DNA of 64,000 nt, from NCBI RefSeq assembly GCF_029846715.1, contig NZ_JARVWW010000004.1, positions 62,001 through 126,000 of the forward strand, written 5' to 3'. The stretch is from Bradyrhizobium nivariense. Lineage in GTDB: Bacteria; Pseudomonadota; Alphaproteobacteria; Rhizobiales; Xanthobacteraceae. This document shows positions 1 through 15,936 of the stretch, piece by piece (the first letter of the stretch is position 1; every line of letters begins with the position of its first letter). Both the position numbers and the translations under genes were made by a program. A model generated the notes under the pieces. That model did not search any database. It was not told the origin of the DNA and saw only the letters and a list, made by a program, of their open reading frames with translations.

Positions 1-1526
<1,526 letters not shown>

Positions 1527-1548
1527 GGCGAAGGAGGATGTCACCCGG

Positions 1549-2232
1549 ATGCTCGCCGATACTGACCCCGAACTCGACCATGGACCGCGGACCGAAAGGT
1601 CCGCGACCATGCGGATGTGCGCGGTCAGTCGCGAGGTCCGGCCGATCGACGAGCTGATCCGCTTCGTCGTCTCGCCGCGAGGGCACATAGTTCCCGATCT
1701 CAAGCGCAAGCTGCCCGGACGCGGAATGTGGATATCAGCCTCGCGAGAGGCGGTTGCGGAAGCCGTGCGGCGTCACCATTTTACCAAAGCCTTCAAGCGC
1801 GAGCTGCGCATCCCTCAGACGCTTCCCGCCGACATCGAGGCGCTCCTGGTTCGGGGCGTGACGGAAGCCCTTGGGATTGCCGCCAAGGCGGGCCAGATCG
1901 TGGCCGGCTTCGGCAAGGTCGAAAGCGCGCTTCGGGGAGGTACGGTCGAGGTCCTGATCCACGCCAGCGACGGGGCCGCGGACGGAATCCGCAAATTGGA
2001 CATGCTGGCGCGTCAAAATGACGGAAATCGCGGCGCAAAGCCGCAGATTCCCGTCGTTACCGCACTGAAATCAATAGAATTGGATTTGGCACTTACCCGG
2101 TCAAATGTGATACATGCTGCCCTGCTCGCGGGCCCGGCGAGCAAGTCGTTCCTGTCACGTAGCCAGATGCTGGTCCGATACCGGATGGCAGACGATGACA
2201 AGACTGCCGAAAAGCCCGGCCAGGATTTCTGA
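1549..2232 (+). CDS. YlxR (DUF448) RNA-binding protein with C-terminal L7Ae-like domain
   Basis: A 227-aa protein between nusA and infB, the standard place for YlxR. Residues about 21-95 match the YlxR fold: MRMCAVSREV, then ELIRFVV and the PGRGMW motif that forms the putative RNA-binding surface. Residues about 105-190 resemble a ribosomal L7Ae/L30e-like domain (ALGIAAKAGQIVAGFGKVE), a fusion usual in alphaproteobacteria, where Gram-positives have separate ylxR and ylxQ genes. The ATG at 1549 lies 22 bp after nusA. An internal ATG at 1609 would still keep the YlxR core. YlxR is thought to act with RNase P RNA or nucleoid transcription in other bacteria; its role here is not shown by sequence. 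Confidence 0.9.
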   Translation: MLADTDPELDHGPRTERSATMRMCAVSREVRPIDELIRFVVSPRGHIVPDLKRKLPGRGMWISASREAVAEAVRRHHFTKAFKRELRIPQTLPADIEALLVRGVTEALGIAAKAGQIVAGFGKVESALRGGTVEVLIHASDGAADGIRKLDMLARQNDGNRGAKPQIPVVTALKSIELDLALTRSNVIHAALLAGPASKSFLSRSQMLVRYRMADDDKTAEKPGQDF

Positions 2233-2302
2233 GAGACAACGACGACCCAACAGGACGGTGCGGCAACGCACAATGCTAACAGATCAGGATTAGGACTGCT
2301 GA

Positions 2303-5002
2303 ATGGTTGATACCAAGACCCCTGGCGACAAGAAGCTGAGCGTTCCGAGCAAGACGCTATCGCTCAAGCCGCGCGTCGAAACGGGCACCGTGCGCCAGAG
2401 CTTCAGCCATGGCCGTAGCAAGCAGGTCGTGGTCGAGAAGCGTGGCAAGCGCCGCACCGACGGCAGCCCCGAGCCACAGGCTGCCGAGGTGGCGAAGCCC
2501 GCGCCGGCCGCCGCGCCCAAGCCTGCTCCGGCACGCCCGGCGCCGCCGCGCAACGCCGGCTCCGGCGTGGTGCTGCGCACGCTGACCGAGGACGAGCGTT
2601 CCGCCCGCGCCAGCGCGCTGGCCGATGCCAAGGTGCGCGAAGTCGAAGAGCGCCGCCATGCCGAGGAAGAGGCCCAGCGCCGCGCTGTCCGCGAAAACGC
2701 CGAACGCGCTGATCGCGAGGCCGCCGAAGCCCGCCGCAAGGCCGAGGATGAACGTCACCGCCACGAAGAGGAAGCCAAGCGGAAGGCCGAAACCGAGGCC
2801 AAGAAGCGTTTTGGCGAGGGTGAGCAGCCGCAATCTGCGGCGCGCCCCGCAACGGCGACCTCGGCCGCTCCTGCACCGCGGCCCGGAGCGCCCGCGGCGC
2901 GGCCCGGGACGACCACCACGGCACGCCCGGGAACAACGACGGCGCGGCCCGGAACGACCACGCGGCCGGGAGGCCCGGTGGGTCGCGGCCCCGCTGTCGC
3001 AGCCGGACCGGACGAGGACGAGGGTCCGCGCCAGATCCGTCGCGGTCCCGGCGGCGCTGCGCGGCCCGTGATAGCCCCCAAGCCCACCCACAAGCCCGGC
3101 CCGCAGAAGGAGCGCGGCCGCCTGACCGTCGTCACCGCCTTCAATGCCGACGACGTGCGCGAGCGCTCGATCGCCTCGTTCCGCCGCCGCACCCAGCGCC
3201 TGAAGGGCCATGCCGCGAACGAGCCGAAGGAAAAGCTCATCCGCGAGGTGATCATTCCGGAAGCGATCACGATCCAGGAACTCGCCAACCGCATGGCCGA
3301 GCGCGCGGTCGACGTCATCCGCATGCTGATGAAGCAGGGCGCGATGCACAAGATCACCGACGTGATCGACGCCGACACCGCGCAGCTGATCGCCGAAGAG
3401 CTGGGTCACACCGTCAAGCGCGTTGCCGCGTCCGACGTTGAAGAAGGCCTGTTCGACGCCATCGACGATTCCACCGACACCGAGCCGCGCTCGCCGGTGG
3501 TGACCGTGATGGGTCACGTCGACCACGGCAAGACCTCGCTGCTCGACGCGCTCCGTCATGCCAACGTTGTCTCCGGCGAGGCCGGCGGCATCACCCAGCA
3601 TATCGGCGCCTATCAGGTGCTGTCGCCCGAAAGCGGCAAGAAGATCACCTTCATCGACACGCCCGGCCACGCCGCGTTCACCGCGATGCGCGCCCGCGGC
3701 GCCAAGGTGACCGACATCGTCGTGCTGGTGGTTGCTGCCGATGACGGCGTGATGCCGCAGACGATCGAAGCCATCAACCACGCCAAGGCGGCCCGCGTGC
3801 CGATCATTGTTGCCATCAACAAGATCGACAAGCCCGACGCCAAGCCCGAACGCGTGCGCACCGAGCTGCTCCAGCATGAGGTGCAGGTGGAATCCTTCGG
3901 CGGCGAAGTCGTCGACGTCGAAGTGTCCGCGAAGAACAAGACCAATCTCGACAAGCTGCTCGAGATGATCGCGCTCCAGGCCGACATCCTCGACCTCAAG
4001 ACCAATTCGGATCGCCCGGCCGAAGGCACCGTGATCGAAGCCAAGCTCGATCGCGGCCGTGGTCCGGTCGCGACCGTGCTGGTCCAGCGCGGCACGCTTC
4101 GTGTCGGTGACATCATCGTCGCCGGTGCCGAAATGGGCCGCGTCCGCGCGCTGATCTCGGATCAGGGCGAGACGGTGCCGGAGGCAGGTCCTTCGGTGCC
4201 GGTCGAGGTGCTCGGCTTCAACGGTCCGCCGGAAGCCGGCGATCGTCTCGCCGTGGTCGAGAACGAAGCCCGCGCCCGCCAGGTCACCAGCTACCGCGCG
4301 CACCAGAAGCGCGAGAACGCGGCAGCCTCGATCTCCGGCATGCGCGGCTCGCTCGAGCAGATGATGTCGCAGTTGAAGACGGCGGGCCGCAAGGAATTCC
4401 CGCTGATCATCAAGGCCGATGTGCAGGGCTCGCTGGAAGCGATCCTCGGCTCGCTGGAGAAGCTCGGCACCGACGAAGTCGCCGCGCGCATCCTGCATGC
4501 CGGTGTCGGCGGCATCTCGGAATCGGACGTGACGCTCGCGGAAGGCTTCAGCGCCGCGATCATCGGCTTCTCGGTTCGTGCGAACAAGGAGGCCGCCGCG
4601 GCCGCCAAGCGCAACGGCATCGAGATCCGCTATTACAACATCATCTACGACCTCGTGGACGACGTGAAGAAGGCCATGAGCGGCCTGCTCGCGCCGACCT
4701 TGCGCGAAACCATGCTCGGCAACGCCGCGATCCTGGAGATCTTCAACATCTCCAAGGTCGGCAAGGTCGCCGGCTGCCGCGTCACCGACGGCACCGTGGA
4801 ACGCGGCGCCAACGTGCGCCTGATCCGCGACAACGTCGTCGTGCACGAAGGCAAGCTGTCGACGCTGAAGCGCTTCAAGGACGAAGTGAAGGAAGTCCAG
4901 TCCGGTCAGGAATGCGGCATGGCCTTCGAGAACTACCACGACATGCGCGCCGGTGACGTGATCGAGTGTTACCGCGTGGAGACGATCCAGCGCTCCCTGT
5001 AA
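2303..5002 (+). CDS. infB: Translation initiation factor IF-2
   Basis: The IF-2 GTPase (899 aa) delivers initiator fMet-tRNA to the 30S subunit and promotes subunit joining. The N-terminal third is low complexity: an Ala/Glu/Arg/Lys charged helix (about 95-170), then a Pro/Gly/Thr/Arg stretch with repeated RPGTTT units (about 195-225). The IF2_N-like domain follows near 300-375. The G domain has G1 at 404 (GHVDHGKTS), DTPGH (G3) and NKID (G4). Domains II-IV follow, with the fMet-tRNA-binding C2 domain at the end. The start at 2303 is preceded by AGGA about 10 bases upstream. Length is normal for rhizobial IF-2. Confidence 0.98.
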   Translation: MVDTKTPGDKKLSVPSKTLSLKPRVETGTVRQSFSHGRSKQVVVEKRGKRRTDGSPEPQAAEVAKPAPAAAPKPAPARPAPPRNAGSGVVLRTLTEDERSARASALADAKVREVEERRHAEEEAQRRAVRENAERADREAAEARRKAEDERHRHEEEAKRKAETEAKKRFGEGEQPQSAARPATATSAAPAPRPGAPAARPGTTTTARPGTTTARPGTTTRPGGPVGRGPAVAAGPDEDEGPRQIRRGPGGAARPVIAPKPTHKPGPQKERGRLTVVTAFNADDVRERSIASFRRRTQRLKGHAANEPKEKLIREVIIPEAITIQELANRMAERAVDVIRMLMKQGAMHKITDVIDADTAQLIAEELGHTVKRVAASDVEEGLFDAIDDSTDTEPRSPVVTVMGHVDHGKTSLLDALRHANVVSGEAGGITQHIGAYQVLSPESGKKITFIDTPGHAAFTAMRARGAKVTDIVVLVVAADDGVMPQTIEAINHAKAARVPIIVAINKIDKPDAKPERVRTELLQHEVQVESFGGEVVDVEVSAKNKTNLDKLLEMIALQADILDLKTNSDRPAEGTVIEAKLDRGRGPVATVLVQRGTLRVGDIIVAGAEMGRVRALISDQGETVPEAGPSVPVEVLGFNGPPEAGDRLAVVENEARARQVTSYRAHQKRENAAASISGMRGSLEQMMSQLKTAGRKEFPLIIKADVQGSLEAILGSLEKLGTDEVAARILHAGVGGISESDVTLAEGFSAAIIGFSVRANKEAAAAAKRNGIEIRYYNIIYDLVDDVKKAMSGLLAPTLRETMLGNAAILEIFNISKVGKVAGCRVTDGTVERGANVRLIRDNVVVHEGKLSTLKRFKDEVKEVQSGQECGMAFENYHDMRAGDVIECYRVETIQRSL

Positions 5003-5055
5003 GTCCAAATCTTACCGAAGCGCCTGGATCTTATTGAACTGAATTGCGGGAGTGC

Positions 5056-5137
5056 GATGGCCGGATTTTTTCCGGCCATCCACCCCTCTTCGTTTCAACA
5101 GGACAAATGACAATGCCCGTGCCCCAAACACGGGCAT
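5056..5137. repeat. Two hairpins in the infB-rbfA gap
   Basis: The 155-bp gap between infB and rbfA holds two perfect inverted repeats. One has 10-bp arms, GATGGCCGGA at 5056-5065 and its complement at 5071-5080, around a T5 loop. The other has 9-bp arms, ATGCCCGTG at 5113-5121 and CACGGGCAT at 5129-5137. Neither is followed by a T-run. The layout (ATGGCCGG hairpin, then a TGCCCG hairpin, then GACGA) echoes the element after irr at 18591-18690, so this is probably a diverged copy of the same dispersed repeat. It may act as an mRNA processing or stabilising structure. Confidence 0.6.
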
Positions 5138-5157
5138 GACGAGGTGATTTTCAGACC

Positions 5158-5589
5158 ATGCCCAGCCATCATCAGAAAAAGAGTTCCGCACCCGGCGGCT
5201 CGCAACGCCAGTTGCGCGTCGCCGAGCAGGTTCGCCATGCGATGGCCGAGATTCTGGCGCAAGGCAATGTGCATGATGCGGACCTCGAAGGTCACATCAT
5301 CACCGTGCCGGAGGTACGGATGTCGCCCGACCTGAAGCTCGCGACAGTCTATGTGATGCCGCTCGGTGGCCGCGACACCGCGATCATCATCGCTGCGCTC
5401 GAACGCAACAAGAAATTCCTGCGCGGCGAAGTCGCGCGGCGCGTTAACCTGAAATTTGCACCTGACCTTCGCTTCCGCGTCGACGAACGATTCGACGAAG
5501 CGGAACGGATCGAGAAGCTTTTGCGAACACCGGCGGTGCAGAAGGACCTGGAACAGAATCCGGACTCGGATCGGGAAGAAGAACAATGA
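5158..5589 (+). CDS. rbfA: Ribosome-binding factor A
   Basis: RbfA (143 aa) binds the 5' helix region of immature 16S rRNA and is needed for late 30S maturation and cold adaptation. The single KH-like fold spans about 18-125, with the family segments [17 protein letters not shown] near the N-terminus, [19 protein letters not shown] in the middle and [15 protein letters not shown] near the C-terminus. The N-terminal 15 residues are basic and Ser-rich. A GAGGTG sequence about 12 bases before the ATG is a weak Shine-Dalgarno. The stop overlaps the truB start (ATGA), implying translational coupling. Confidence 0.96.
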   Translation: MPSHHQKKSSAPGGSQRQLRVAEQVRHAMAEILAQGNVHDADLEGHIITVPEVRMSPDLKLATVYVMPLGGRDTAIIIAALERNKKFLRGEVARRVNLKFAPDLRFRVDERFDEAERIEKLLRTPAVQKDLEQNPDSDREEEQ

Positions 5590-6704
5590 CGATGGACCCG
5601 GCTCACGGCACGATCGGCGGCAAAGAGGCCGATCAGCGCGACGTGCAGAAAAATAATTTTGCGGACATCAGCGGCAATTCTCAGCCGCATCACGAGCCGC
5701 GCCGCGTCAACAACGATCCGCGCGCCAGCAAGCAGAAGGGCAACCAGCCGCGCCGCGACCGCCGCGACGTCCATGGCTGGGTCGTGCTCGACAAGCCGAT
5801 CGGCATGACCTCGACGCAGGCCGTTGCCGTGCTCAAGCGCCTGTTCAACGCCAAACGCGCCGGTCATGCCGGCACGCTCGATCCGCTCGCCTCCGGCGGC
5901 CTGCCGATCGCGCTCGGCGAGGCCACCAAGACCGTCCCCTTCGTCATGGACGGCCGCAAACGCTACCAGTTCACGGTGTGCTGGGGCGAGGAGCGCGACA
6001 CCGACGACATCGAGGGCCGGGCGACCGCAACCTCCGACCAGCGCCCGACCCGGGAGGCCATCGAGGCCCTGCTGCCCCGTTTCACGGGGGTGATCGAGCA
6101 GATCCCGCCGCGCTATTCCGCGATCAAGGTGCAGGGCGAGCGCGCCTACGACCTCGCCCGCGACGGCGAGGTCGTCGAGTTGGCTCCGCGGCCAGTCGAG
6201 ATTCACCGTTTAAGCCTTGTAGATCAACCAGATAGCGACAGGGCCGTGTTCGAGGCCGAGTGCGGCAAGGGCACCTATGTCCGCGCGCTGGCCCGCGATA
6301 TGGGCCGGATTCTCGGCACTTACGGCCACATCTGCGCGCTGCGGCGGACCCTGGTCGGCCCATTTGGCGAGAACGACATGATTCCGCTGGATCAGTTGGA
6401 GGCTTTGTGCGATAGAGCCGCGTCCGGCGAGGGCAGCCTCGCCGACGCGCTGATGCCCGTTGAGACCGCGCTGGACGACATCCCGGCACTGGCCGTCACT
6501 CGGGCTGATGCGGCAAGGCTCCATCGGGGCCAGGCCGTTTTGTTGCGCGGACGGGATGCGCCCACTTCTAGCGGCACAGTCTATGTCACGGTGGCAGGCC
6601 GGCTTCTCGCGCTTGCCGAAGTCGGCAATGGCGAAATCATCCCCAAGCGTGTGTTCAACCTGACCGGCCTGACTGCCAGCGCCGTTCGCAACGAGAGAAA
6701 TTGA
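5586..6704 (+). CDS. truB: tRNA pseudouridine-55 synthase
   Basis: TruB converts U55 in the T-loop of elongator tRNAs to pseudouridine. The catalytic motif [11 protein letters not shown] carries the nucleophile Asp99. The PUA-like C-terminal region lies at about 290-372. At 372 aa it is longer than E. coli TruB (314 aa) because of about 60 extra N-terminal residues that are polar, Arg/Asn/Gln-rich and probably disordered, ahead of [15 protein letters not shown], the usual beginning of the fold. The ATG overlaps the rbfA stop by 4 bases. A second ATG at 5592 is possible. Confidence 0.95.
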   Translation: MTMDPAHGTIGGKEADQRDVQKNNFADISGNSQPHHEPRRVNNDPRASKQKGNQPRRDRRDVHGWVVLDKPIGMTSTQAVAVLKRLFNAKRAGHAGTLDPLASGGLPIALGEATKTVPFVMDGRKRYQFTVCWGEERDTDDIEGRATATSDQRPTREAIEALLPRFTGVIEQIPPRYSAIKVQGERAYDLARDGEVVELAPRPVEIHRLSLVDQPDSDRAVFEAECGKGTYVRALARDMGRILGTYGHICALRRTLVGPFGENDMIPLDQLEALCDRAASGEGSLADALMPVETALDDIPALAVTRADAARLHRGQAVLLRGRDAPTSSGTVYVTVAGRLLALAEVGNGEIIPKRVFNLTGLTASAVRNERN

Positions 6705-6706
6705 CG

Positions 6707-6976
6707 ATGTCGATTGCCGCAGAACGCAAAGCGGAAGTCATCAAGACGAATGCCAACAAAGCCGGCGACACCGGTTCGCCGGAGGTTCAGGTCGCGATCC
6801 TGTCGGAACGCATCGCCAACCTCACGAGCCATTTCAAGACCCACGTGAAGGACAACCATTCGCGTCGCGGCCTCTTGAAGCTGGTCTCGACCCGCCGCTC
6901 GCTCCTCGACTATGTGAAGAAGAAGGACGAGGCGCGCTACAAGGCGCTGCTCGAGAAGCACAACATTCGTCGTTAA
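6707..6976 (+). CDS. rpsO: 30S ribosomal protein S15
   Basis: S15 (89 aa, the canonical length) binds the 16S rRNA central domain and bridges to the 50S subunit. The family signature runs from [12 protein letters not shown] to [23 protein letters not shown] chose the ATG at 6707 over an in-frame TTG at 6701 because it gives the canonical start [12 protein letters not shown] and length. It begins 2 bp after the truB stop. The rpsO-pnp order is conserved in many bacteria. A strong terminator follows at once, so pnp probably also has its own or processed transcript. Confidence 0.98.
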   Translation: MSIAAERKAEVIKTNANKAGDTGSPEVQVAILSERIANLTSHFKTHVKDNHSRRGLLKLVSTRRSLLDYVKKKDEARYKALLEKHNIRR

Positions 6977-6984
6977 GAGTTCTT

Positions 6985-7009
6985 GCGCGCGCCCAACGGC
7001 GCGCGTTTT
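6985..7009 (+). terminator. Rho-independent terminator after rpsO
   Basis: A GC-only stem of about 8-9 bp (GCGCGCGCC / GGCGCGCG) with a 4-base CAAC loop, followed by TTTT, starts 8 bases after the rpsO stop. This is a typical intrinsic terminator or attenuator between rpsO and pnp. Confidence 0.85.
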
Positions 7010-7233
7010 CGCGCGTGGTTTCGAACGAAAGCGTTTGTTTAAAGGTTTTTGATCGAGGCTGCGTGCGCGTCGGGTGCGGGCCGTTGACGGCGAGCATCCG
7101 GGGCATGATGGGCGAAGACCGAAGGTTCGGTGTTCGCGTTCGTGCCGACTGACAGTCCAGCAGCAATCCGGCGGCTGGGCACAACGGGCAAGGCGCCCGT
7201 ATGACCCGAAAGGATGGACGCCATCCGAAATCC

Positions 7234-7307
7234 AAAAACCATGGCAGGATCGCAGGACGCTGATCGCCCGCTTCGATCAACGTCCCGCAATCTTGCGCAT
7301 GGTTTTT
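7234..7307 (+). promoter_or_regulatory. Long stem-loop in pnp 5' leader (candidate RNase III/PNPase autoregulatory site)
   Basis: The 378-bp rpsO-pnp gap has no gene, but its second half folds into one long hairpin. The outer arms AAAAACCATG (7234-7243) and CATGGTTTTT (7298-7307) are perfect. They continue through about 7 more pairs (7244-7250 with 7290-7296, one bulge) into 15-base inner arms (7252-7266 and 7274-7288) with two mismatches and a 7-base loop. The stem is about 30 bp and ends about 47 bases before the pnp ATG. In E. coli a comparable pnp leader hairpin is cut by RNase III and then used by PNPase to destabilise its own mRNA. The same role here is an inference. The trailing T-rich tract would also permit attenuation. 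Confidence 0.7.
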
Positions 7308-7354
7308 GTTTTTCGACCCGTCCTTCTTTCGAGAACCCATGAAAGAAGACATCT

Positions 7355-9511
<2,157 letters not shown>

Positions 9512-9520
9512 ATCGCTCCG

Positions 9521-9626
9521 CTAGAGCATTATCGGTTCTGATTGAATCAGAACCGAAGCTCTAGATTCTTGTTTTGACGCGTTTTCTTCACGCGAACCGG
9601 TATCCACTTCGCTCGAAAACGCTCTA
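9521..9626. repeat. Palindromic intergenic repeat element after pnp
   Basis: Nested perfect inverted repeats: outer arms CTAGAGC (9521-9527) with GCTCTAG (9558-9564), and inner arms CGGTTCTGATT (9533-9543) with AATCAGAACCG (9545-9555). An AT-richer tail to about 9626 ends in GAAAACGCTCTA. I recognise this layout as a dispersed non-coding palindrome of rhizobial genomes. Only one copy is present in this window, so the repeat status rests on general knowledge. Confidence 0.6.
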
Positions 9627-9639
9627 CATCAGAAACACG

Positions 9640-9668
9640 AAGGGCGGCCTCGCGGCCGCCCTTTTTAT
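9640..9668 (+). terminator. Rho-independent terminator of pnp
   Basis: A perfect 10-bp stem, AAGGGCGGCC / GGCCGCCCTT with a TCGC loop, runs into TTTATTT. It is downstream of pnp and lies just past the 3' end of convergent katG, so it may serve both. Confidence 0.88.
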
Positions 9669-9691
9669 TTGTCGCTTGCTGAGCTTTGGGA

Positions 9692-12901
<3,210 letters not shown>

Positions 12902-12908
12902 GGCCTCG

Positions 12909-13358
12909 ATGTCCCATCCCATCATCCGCCCGGCCCGCGCCGACGAATACGACGAGATCGGCCGTGTCTGGATGGAGAGCTGGGTCTCGACCGGGCTCGG
13001 CGAGACGAGCGACTTCCTGCTGGCAAACCTGCGTGCACGCATCCGGCGCGAGATCGAGGACGGCTGGAGCCTGTACGTCGCCGACGACAACGGCACGATC
13101 GCCGCGATGCTGGCGCTGCATCTGCCAAAACTCTATCTCGACATGCTGTTCGTTGCGCCGGCCTATCAGGGGCAATCGCTCGGCCGCCAATTGCTCGTCT
13201 TCACGCGCACGCAACTGCCTGACGAGATGTACCTGCGCTGCATCCGCGAGAACGAAAAAGCCTGGCGCTGGTACGAGCGCGAGGGCTTTGTGTTCGAGAA
13301 GGAAGAGATCGAGCCCTCGAACGGCTTCGTGATGAAGTATTATCGGTGGAAGCGATAG
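12909..13358 (+). CDS. GNAT-family N-acetyltransferase
   Basis: A 149-aa single-domain GNAT. The acetyl-CoA pyrophosphate-binding loop is YQGQSLGRQLL (about 93-103), preceded by the beta-4 strand LYLDMLFVAP. The C-terminal NEKAWRWYEREGFV is the usual alpha-4/beta-6 element. It begins 7 bp after oxyR in the same direction and may be co-transcribed. The acyl acceptor cannot be predicted. Confidence 0.85.
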   Translation: MSHPIIRPARADEYDEIGRVWMESWVSTGLGETSDFLLANLRARIRREIEDGWSLYVADDNGTIAAMLALHLPKLYLDMLFVAPAYQGQSLGRQLLVFTRTQLPDEMYLRCIRENEKAWRWYEREGFVFEKEEIEPSNGFVMKYYRWKR

Positions 13359-13464
13359 CGGCCCACCGGATAGACAACGATCTCCGGCTGCAGCTTGCGG
13401 TTGTCACGATGCCAACCTAGTGTAGCGTGCCCGATATCCTCCTGCTTCTGATCTCCTGGAATCC

Positions 13465-14304
13465 ATGATTCGATTTGCTGCCTCGGTGCTCGTGCTGCTG
13501 TCCCTACTCGCTGCGGCAGCCGCGCAATCCCCTCCCGCAACCACCGCGCCTCCCGCACAGTCCGCAACTTCGGCAAAACCGGTCGCCAAGAAGGCGACGC
13601 CGAAGGCCAAACCGGTTGCGAAGCAGCCGGCAGCGATGGAGAGCGACCCGTGCCGGCTTGGCGTGATCTCGGTGATCGGAGACCACTACTCCGTCCAGAA
13701 ATTTGGCCTCACGATCTTCGAGAATGAGGTGAGCGAGGTCCCAATCGACTGGGGCCTCGATGATCTCGTGTTTGCGCGGGTGCGCGCGGCAACGAGCAAC
13801 GATCCCGCGGTGCGCAGGATCGCCTCTCCCAAGGGCGTCTTCGAGCCCTTCTATAATCCGAAAACGATCCTCATCCGGGATCCCGGAGAGCGTCTGCCGG
13901 TGATCGTGCGGAGCTTTACCGCGAATGCGAATTGCGATCGCTATCTCGTCGCAACTACGTTCAAGGCGGAGTTGCCGAACTCGCACATGACGCTGAACGG
14001 CATCGGCACCTACAATCAGGGTCTCGGCGGCCTCCTTCGGCACTCGCACCTTTTCGCCAACATTGCGATCACGCTGATCGACGGCCGAAGCTACGAGGAG
14101 ATCAAGCGCCCCTTTGTGAATTTCGGCGCGAACTTCGCCGCAAGTATGCGATTGACCGAAGACCCGCTCACCAAGCTCGACAACTCGATGTTCCCCGACC
14201 CGCCCGCGGGAGCTTCGGCCAACGCGGCGCTGCGCGAGAGGACACGAACACTCGTCGTAGACAGGCTCGACCGGGGCCTCCCCGGCTATCTCAAGGAAGA
14301 CTGA
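13465..14304 (+). CDS. Secreted protein of unknown function with Ala/Pro/Lys-rich linker
   Basis: A 279-aa protein that I do not recognise. Residues 1-20 form a clear signal peptide (MIRFAASVLVLLSLLAAAAA, cleavage likely before QSPPA). A low-complexity Ala/Pro/Thr then Lys/Pro linker follows (about 21-57, with repeated PKAKPVAK-like units). The globular region (60-279) contains two widely spaced cysteines (DPCRLG near 62 and NANCDRY near 154) that could form a disulfide in the periplasm. No lipobox and no obvious catalytic motif. It stands alone between an acetyltransferase and a GST. Confidence 0.75.
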   Translation: MIRFAASVLVLLSLLAAAAAQSPPATTAPPAQSATSAKPVAKKATPKAKPVAKQPAAMESDPCRLGVISVIGDHYSVQKFGLTIFENEVSEVPIDWGLDDLVFARVRAATSNDPAVRRIASPKGVFEPFYNPKTILIRDPGERLPVIVRSFTANANCDRYLVATTFKAELPNSHMTLNGIGTYNQGLGGLLRHSHLFANIAITLIDGRSYEEIKRPFVNFGANFAASMRLTEDPLTKLDNSMFPDPPAGASANAALRERTRTLVVDRLDRGLPGYLKED

Positions 14305-14406
14305 GCCGGAGCATTCTGTACCCAGGCGTAGCGCGTTGCGAATGCGCGGCAAACGCGCCATGAATTGCGCGCCGTTCGGCTCCCACCGATGAAAGGTCCG
14401 CTTGCC

Positions 14407-15003
14407 ATGATCAAGCTCTATTGGTCGCCCCGCTCGCGCTCGTTCACGACGCTCTGGCTGATGGAAGAGAGCGGCCTAACCTATGAGCGCGTGCTGACCG
14501 ACATCTCGACCGGTGCGCAGAAAGCGCCGGATTTCCTCAAGGTCAATCCAATGGGCAAGGTGCCGGCGCTCAGCGACGGCGATGCCGCGCTCGGCGAGGC
14601 CGCCGCGATCTGCGCCTACATCGCCGACCGCTATCCCGAGACCAAGCTTGCGCCAGACGTGACCGATCCCCGCCGCGCGCGCTATCTGCAATGGCTGTTC
14701 TTCTCGCCGGGCTGCATCGAGCCCGCCATTATCCAGATCTTCACCAAGATCGAGATCCCGACCTCGACCGCGGCCTGGGGCAGCGCAACTCAGGTCTTCG
14801 ACGTGCTGGACGCCGCGCTCGCGAAGGGACCGTGGATTCTCGGCGAGGAGTTTTCGGCCGCCGATATCACGATCGGATCGGGCCTGAACTTTGCGGTGCG
14901 CCTGTTCAAGATGGTGCCGTCGCGCCCCGCCTTCGACGCCTATCTCGCGCGTTGCATGGCGCGGCCGGCGTTCCAGCGCGCGGAGAAGATCGCGGCGGGC
15001 TAG
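14407..15003 (+). CDS. Glutathione S-transferase family protein
   Basis: A 198-aa cytosolic GST-like protein: a thioredoxin-fold N-domain (MIKLYWSPRSRSFTTLWLMEE, about 1-80) with the cis-Pro segment NPMGKVPAL and the GSH-binding pattern GEAAAICAYIAD, then an all-helical C-domain ending in SAADITIGSGLNF. I chose the ATG at 14407 because GAAAGG lies about 11 bases upstream. In-frame ATGs at 14365 and 14389 would add 14 or 6 residues not typical of the family. The stop codon overlaps the convergent fabI stop (15000-15003). Confidence 0.85.
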   Translation: MIKLYWSPRSRSFTTLWLMEESGLTYERVLTDISTGAQKAPDFLKVNPMGKVPALSDGDAALGEAAAICAYIADRYPETKLAPDVTDPRRARYLQWLFFSPGCIEPAIIQIFTKIEIPTSTAAWGSATQVFDVLDAALAKGPWILGEEFSAADITIGSGLNFAVRLFKMVPSRPAFDAYLARCMARPAFQRAEKIAAG

Positions 15004-15800
15004 TCTTCCGCCTTCAGATCATCAGGCTTCGGCATCAGGACGATGTTGTAGCCGGAATCGACATAGTGGATCTCGCCGGTCACGCCGCCGGAGAGATCCG
15101 ACAACAAATACAGCGCCGAGCCGCCGAGCTCGTCGAGCGTGACGCCGCGGCGGAGCGGCGAATGCTTTTGCATGAAGGCGAACATCGCGCGCGCCTCGCC
15201 GATGCCGGAGCCGGCGAGCGTGCGGATGGGACCTGCGGAGATCGCGTTGACGCGGATGCCGCGCGGCCCGAAATCGGAGGCGAGATAGCGCACCGAGGCT
15301 TCCAGCGCCGCCTTGGCCACGCCCATCACGTTGTAGTTCGGCATCGCGCGCATCGAAGCGCCGAAGGTCAGCGTGATCATGCTGCCACCCTCCGTCATCA
15401 GCTCGGCGGCGCGTTTTGCGATCTCCGTGAATGAGAAGCAGGAGATCACCATGGTGCGCGAAAAATTCTCGCGGCTGGTGTCGGCGTAGCGGCCCTTGAG
15501 CTCGTTCTTGTCGGCGAAGCCGATCGCGTGGATCACGAAATCCAGCCGGCCCCATTTCTCGCGCAGCGCTGCGAAGGTGGCATCGACGCTGGCGATGTCC
15601 TCGACGTCGCAGGGCAGCACCACGTCGACGCCGAGCTGCTCCGCCAGCGGCTTGACGCGCTTGCCCAGGGCCTCGCCCTGGAAGGTGAAGGCAAGCTCGG
15701 CGCCGTGGGCATGCAGCGTCTTCGCCATGCCCCAGGCGATCGAATGATCATTGGCGATGCCCATGATCAGACCGCGCTTGCCTTTCATCAAACCTTCCAT
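15000..15800 (-). CDS. fabI: Enoyl-[acyl-carrier-protein] reductase (NADH)
   Basis: FabI (266 aa) does the last reduction step of fatty-acid elongation, enoyl-ACP to acyl-ACP. It has the atypical SDR Rossmann start GLIMGIANDHSIAWG, and the catalytic Tyr-x6-Lys is visible as YNVMGVAK. The segment AGPIRTLAGSGIG is the FabI substrate-loop signature. Together with fabA and fabB on the same strand it forms the anaerobic-type unsaturated fatty acid gene set. A 136-bp gap with a repeat separates it from fabB. Confidence 0.95.
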   Translation of the reverse strand: MEGLMKGKRGLIMGIANDHSIAWGMAKTLHAHGAELAFTFQGEALGKRVKPLAEQLGVDVVLPCDVEDIASVDATFAALREKWGRLDFVIHAIGFADKNELKGRYADTSRENFSRTMVISCFSFTEIAKRAAELMTEGGSMITLTFGASMRAMPNYNVMGVAKAALEASVRYLASDFGPRGIRVNAISAGPIRTLAGSGIGEARAMFAFMQKHSPLRRGVTLDELGGSALYLLSDLSGGVTGEIHYVDSGYNIVLMPKPDDLKAED

Positions 15801-15824
15801 CGGCCGGTAGCTCCACTATTCCAA

Positions 15825-15920
15825 GGTCATCGCCCGCGCATGCGGGCGATCCGGTAATCCGAGACAGTTGTTGTAAGTCGAGAAGCCGCGGCGTACTGGA
15901 TGCCCCGCATTGGCGGGGCA
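15825..15920. repeat. Dispersed palindromic repeat, copy 1 (fabB-fabI gap)
   Basis: This stretch contains a 5-7 bp hairpin (GCCCGCGCATGCGGGC), then CCGCGGCGTACTGGATGCCCCGC and a GCCCCGC/GCGGGGC hairpin. Its reverse complement matches 37684-37771: the core GGCATCCAGTACGCCGCGGC is identical and the flanking hairpins occupy equivalent places. No coding potential; it fills the space between fabB and fabI. Confidence 0.75.
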
Positions 15921-15936
15921 AGACAGCGCGCCAAAA

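Noticed and set aside
2357..5008. An 883-codon open frame on the minus strand across infB
   Set aside because: Antisense shadow of a GC-rich gene; composition is dominated by His/Asp/Arg/Gly from reversed codons, with no domain. infB is certain on the plus strand.
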